Shown here piece by piece: positions 61,404-64,000 of a stretch of 64,000 nucleotides of DNA (positions are counted from its first letter, which is position 1; each line of letters begins with the position of its first letter). The stretch covers positions 1 through 64,000 of the forward strand of contig OMWC01000006.1 of assembly GCA_900314655.1 (NCBI GenBank), in the 5' to 3' direction. The notes under the pieces are model-generated. The model was not told the origin of the DNA. It searched no databases and was given only the letters and a program-made list of their open reading frames with translations. Source of the DNA: an uncultured Prevotellaceae bacterium (GTDB taxonomy: Bacteria; Bacteroidota; Bacteroidia; Bacteroidales; Bacteroidaceae). The position numbers and the translations under genes are program-made.

Positions 61404-62936
61404 ATGAGAAATACGTTGAACGAAGATGAAGTAAGGCTGAATTCGGCAAAGGCATGGTTGCTGGCCGCAAGGCCGAAGACGCTGACGGGAGCCGCCGTGC
61501 CGGTGATGATTGCGCTGGCGCTGGCTTGGACTGACCGTTCTGCGGAGCATCCTTTCATGTGGCTGCCTGCCGTGCTTTGCATGCTATTTGCCTTCGTGAT
61601 GCAGATAGATGCAAACTTCGTGAACGACTATTTCGACTTCATGAAAGGCACGGACGACGAAGAGCGTCTGGGACCGCGAAGGGCTTGTGCCAACGGCTGG
61701 GTCACGGCCAAGGCCATGCGCATAGCAATGGGCGTGACAACGTTCCTGGGCTGCTTCATCGGACTACCTCTTATATATTATGGTGGCTGGCAGATGATTG
61801 TAGTCGGCGTGCTTTGCGTGTTCTTCTGTTTCCTCTATACCACCCATCTGAGCTATATGGGACTGGGCGACGTGCTGGTGCTCGTGTTCTTTGGCATCGT
61901 GCCCGTCTGCGTGACCTATTACCTACAGATGCAGACGGTGACATGGGAAGTATTCGTAGCTTCGTTGGCCTGTGGGCTTGTCATCGATACGTTGCTGCTC
62001 ATCAACAACTACCGCGATCGCGACAATGACCGTAGGGCCGGCAAGATAACGCTTGTGGTCAGAGTAGGTGAACGGGTGGGCGAGAGCCTGTATCTCTGGG
62101 CTGGCCTGTTGGCGTTCGTGTTCGGCGTGGTGTTCATAGTCTGCGGTCATCCCATGGCCGCAGTATTGCCTATACTTTATATTTGTCTGCATTTCCAAAC
62201 ATATAAGAAGATGAAAAAAATCAATCATGGACGCGAGCTGAATAAGATTCTCGGCGAGACGGCTCGCAATATGTTCGTATATGGCCTGATGGTCACCATC
62301 GGACTGCTGCTTTCACCCTTGAAGGCCCATGCGCAGCAATCGGAGATGAGCCACGTGAAAGTGACGATGAACGACGGATCGCAAAGGGATGGCTACGTGA
62401 CGCGCTACTGGAGCGACGGCGGCGGTTTCAAGGTGATGAACCGCAAGTTCAGGATGATGGAAAACGGCCTGGAACGGGAATACACCGCCGACGAGGTGAA
62501 AGCCATCGACTTCGTGATGAAGAACCCCGGAAGCACGCTCAACGAGAACGTGATATCTGCCGATGTGGCCAATCCTTCTACCTTCTCTCCCCGAAAGGTA
62601 AAACGCCAGTTCGTGCATATAGAAGGAACCACCGAAGATGGAACCATCTACTGGTGGAACGGTGTTGACAGTCAGCAAATGCAGTTAGGTTCGCTCACGG
62701 TGAGCACCATCTTCGGCGTGAAGCTGGCGGGCGAAGATATCATCGTGCCCTTCATGACGGGTAACGTGATTTCGCTCAATGCGATGCGCATCCGCTATAA
62801 GAAGACTCAGCATAAGCAACTCGTGGAATATCTTGACAAGCGCGTGCTGAAGGGAGGGCAGAAGTTTTGGGACAGCATCCAGCGCGACCCGATGCTGTTT
62901 CTTGAATTGATCAGAGAATATAATAACAAACAATAA
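61404..62936 (+). CDS. menA: 1,4-dihydroxy-2-naphthoate prenyltransferase with an extra C-terminal domain
   Basis: 510 residues. The first 305 form a complete UbiA-type membrane enzyme with eight or nine helices and the two Asp-rich sites NDYFDFMKGTDDEE and NNYRDRDNDRRAGK. It attaches the polyprenyl chain in menaquinone synthesis. The last helix (VTIGLLLSPLKAHAQQ) also looks like a signal sequence and leads without a break into about 190 residues that should lie on the periplasmic side (MNDGSQRDGYVTRYWSDGG, VHIEGTTEDGTIYWW), a beta-rich domain I do not recognise. Ordinary MenA proteins end near residue 300. Confidence 0.9.
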   Translation: MRNTLNEDEVRLNSAKAWLLAARPKTLTGAAVPVMIALALAWTDRSAEHPFMWLPAVLCMLFAFVMQIDANFVNDYFDFMKGTDDEERLGPRRACANGWVTAKAMRIAMGVTTFLGCFIGLPLIYYGGWQMIVVGVLCVFFCFLYTTHLSYMGLGDVLVLVFFGIVPVCVTYYLQMQTVTWEVFVASLACGLVIDTLLLINNYRDRDNDRRAGKITLVVRVGERVGESLYLWAGLLAFVFGVVFIVCGHPMAAVLPILYICLHFQTYKKMKKINHGRELNKILGETARNMFVYGLMVTIGLLLSPLKAHAQQSEMSHVKVTMNDGSQRDGYVTRYWSDGGGFKVMNRKFRMMENGLEREYTADEVKAIDFVMKNPGSTLNENVISADVANPSTFSPRKVKRQFVHIEGTTEDGTIYWWNGVDSQQMQLGSLTVSTIFGVKLAGEDIIVPFMTGNVISLNAMRIRYKKTQHKQLVEYLDKRVLKGGQKFWDSIQRDPMLFLELIREYNNKQ

Positions 62937-62947
62937 TAAAAAGAACA

Positions 62948-63406
62948 ATGAGAAGTATTGCATCAAAGTGGTTTGAGACCAAAGTGAAGTATGACAAGAT
63001 GATGGAAGACGGCACCCAGAAGCCCGTTCCCGAAACCTATGTGGTGGATGCCCTGAGCTTCACCGAAGCCGAGGAGCGCATCACGGAGGAAATGTCGAGT
63101 TACGTGAGCGGCGAATTCGACGTGAAGGGTATTGCCGAAGCTTCCTATAAAGAGATATTCTTCAGCGACCTTGACACGGCCGATAAATGGTACAAGGCCA
63201 AGCTCCAGTTTATCACGCTCGACGAGAAGACCGAGAAAGAGAAGCGCACCTCGGTGTACTATCTGGTGCAGGCTGCCAACTTCATGCAGGCCGTGAAGAA
63301 CATCGACGAGGTGATGGGCGGCACGATGATCGACTATGTCATCGCAAGCGTGGCCGAAACTTCCATCATGGACGTCTTCGAGCATACGGCGAAGAAGGAA
63401 GGTTAA
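62948..63406 (+). CDS. DUF4494 family protein
   Basis: 152 residues, soluble. Typical DUF4494 blocks KWFETKVKYDKMMEDGTQK and SFTEAEERITEEM, with a KGIAEASYKEIFF centre. A Bacteroidales family of unknown function. It lies 11 bases after menA and 25 before the YggS-type gene. Confidence 0.88.
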   Translation: MRSIASKWFETKVKYDKMMEDGTQKPVPETYVVDALSFTEAEERITEEMSSYVSGEFDVKGIAEASYKEIFFSDLDTADKWYKAKLQFITLDEKTEKEKRTSVYYLVQAANFMQAVKNIDEVMGGTMIDYVIASVAETSIMDVFEHTAKKEG

Positions 63407-63431
63407 GGTTTCAGGTTTCAAGTTTCAGGTA
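63407..63431. repeat. TTTCAGG/TTTCAAG direct repeats
   Basis: Three 7-base units in tandem just before the last gene of the window. The purpose is unknown. Confidence 0.5.
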
Positions 63432-64000
63432 ATGTACGACGTAAAAGGAAATCTTCGGAAGGTGTTGGGCGATCTGCCTGATGGCGTGCGGCTCGTGGCC
63501 ATCAGCAAATATCACCCCAACGAATACATCATGGCCGCCTATGAAGAAGGCCAGCGGGTGTTTGGCGAGAGTCATGAACAGGAATTGCGCCAGAAGGTGG
63601 AGTCGTTGCCGAAAGACATTGAGTGGCATTTCATCGGCCATCTGCAGACCAACAAGGTGAAGTATATCGCGCCTTACATTCAGATGGTGGAGGCCGTGGA
63701 TTCGCTGAAGCTGCTCCGCGAGATCAACAAGCAGGCGGCTAAGCACGAGCGCACGATTAAGGTGCTGCTCGAACTTCATATCGCCGAGGAAGAGACCAAG
63801 TACGGCCTTACGCTCGACGCCTGCCGCCAACTACTGGAGGACGGCGAATGGCGCGAGCTGAAGAATGTGCAGATTTGCGGGCTGATGATGATGGCTTCGT
63901 ATGTGGATGACGTGGAGCAGATACGCTCAGAGATGATGCTGGCTTCCGACTTCTTCGATGAAGTGAAGGAGCGCTACTTCAAGGATGACCCTTGCTTCTG
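63432..64000 (+). CDS. YggS-type PLP-binding protein, cut by the window edge
   Basis: The first 189 residues from ATG 63432; the 3' end lies beyond the window. AISKYHPNEYI contains the PLP-binding lysine, followed by FGESHEQELRQKVE and WHFIGHLQTNKVKYI, all typical of YggS/PROSC/PipY proteins that keep pyridoxal phosphate in balance. The family is usually 220-230 residues. Confidence 0.93.
   Translation, partial: MYDVKGNLRKVLGDLPDGVRLVAISKYHPNEYIMAAYEEGQRVFGESHEQELRQKVESLPKDIEWHFIGHLQTNKVKYIAPYIQMVEAVDSLKLLREINKQAAKHERTIKVLLELHIAEEETKYGLTLDACRQLLEDGEWRELKNVQICGLMMMASYVDDVEQIRSEMMLASDFFDEVKERYFKDDPCF

Overview
The window reads as chromosomal DNA of a Prevotellaceae bacterium (order Bacteroidales; Prevotella/Segatella-like). 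Grounds: a BspA-type leucine-rich-repeat surface protein with a type IX secretion-like C-terminus, a fused LpxC-FabZ, DUF5715 and DUF4494 proteins, lipoproteins with short signal peptides, and at least ten promoters of the Bacteroidota form TTTG-N19/20-TAnnTTTG. I see no phage, integrase, transposase, CRISPR array or rRNA. One tRNA gene, Arg(ACG), is present. The species cannot be fixed from the sequence alone.

Layout. 1-2687 (+): a 5'-truncated BspA-like gene behind an orphan promoter, a secreted protein of unknown function and a small cupin. 2765-12561 (-): Pif1-like helicase, penicillin-binding protein 1A, miaA and the lipid A genes lpxA, lpxC-fabZ and lpxD, with an HD hydrolase upstream. 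12725-21664 (-): a very compact series phoH, purC, menG/ubiE, aroE, a TPM-domain protein, lemA, purM, a zinc-ribbon lipoprotein, prfA, a small membrane protein and pyrF. 21757-27243 holds a M15-like (DUF5715) protein, an acidic-tailed conserved protein, an omega-amidase-like nitrilase, rarA, a TRIC-type channel, tRNA-Arg, a DUF1294 protein and a YjbQ protein.

27436-35145 (-) is the most unusual block: six tightly spaced genes for a membrane-anchored vWA-like protein, an integral membrane protein, a tubulin/FtsZ-like GTPase-type protein, an 1132-residue protein with an actin/Hsp70-type ATPase core, and two single-pass coiled-coil membrane proteins. This looks like one membrane-associated machine that pairs a tubulin-like and an actin-like NTPase. 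Its function is unknown to me.

35244-40582 (-): ftsK, a LolA-like carrier, folK, an M64 metallopeptidase and a TPR protein. 40683-49902 (+): an RNase D-like exonuclease, an RlmI-type methyltransferase, tilS, a palindrome-rich spacer, mazG, a lipoprotein, rnz, a small secreted C-terminal-domain-like protein, a YcbB-like L,D-transpeptidase, an ECF sigma factor, a membrane protein with a small cytoplasmic N-terminus, and a CpxP/Spy-like periplasmic protein. The last three look like an envelope-stress unit. 49993-54683 holds htpG (behind a perfect sigma-54-type promoter), a second ECF sigma gene, a lipoprotein and pepD. 54752-64000 holds a small membrane protein, an OmpH/Skp-like lipoprotein, trmO, the N-degron genes aat, clpS and clpA, a RluA-type pseudouridine synthase, an HD hydrolase, menA with an extra C-terminal domain, DUF4494 and the start of a YggS-type PLP protein.

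Three families of small repeats run through the window. A G/C-rich palindrome (CCCTCCC-GAA-GGGAGGG type) appears between genes and twice in frame inside the helicase gene. A 22-bp-period TGGAAGC/ACTTTG array appears at 12.6 kb and 27.2-27.4 kb, with a single copy at 56.3 kb, and supplies the last codons of two unrelated proteins. GTTAC-containing inverted repeats appear at 0.1-0.4 kb and 43.9-44.1 kb.
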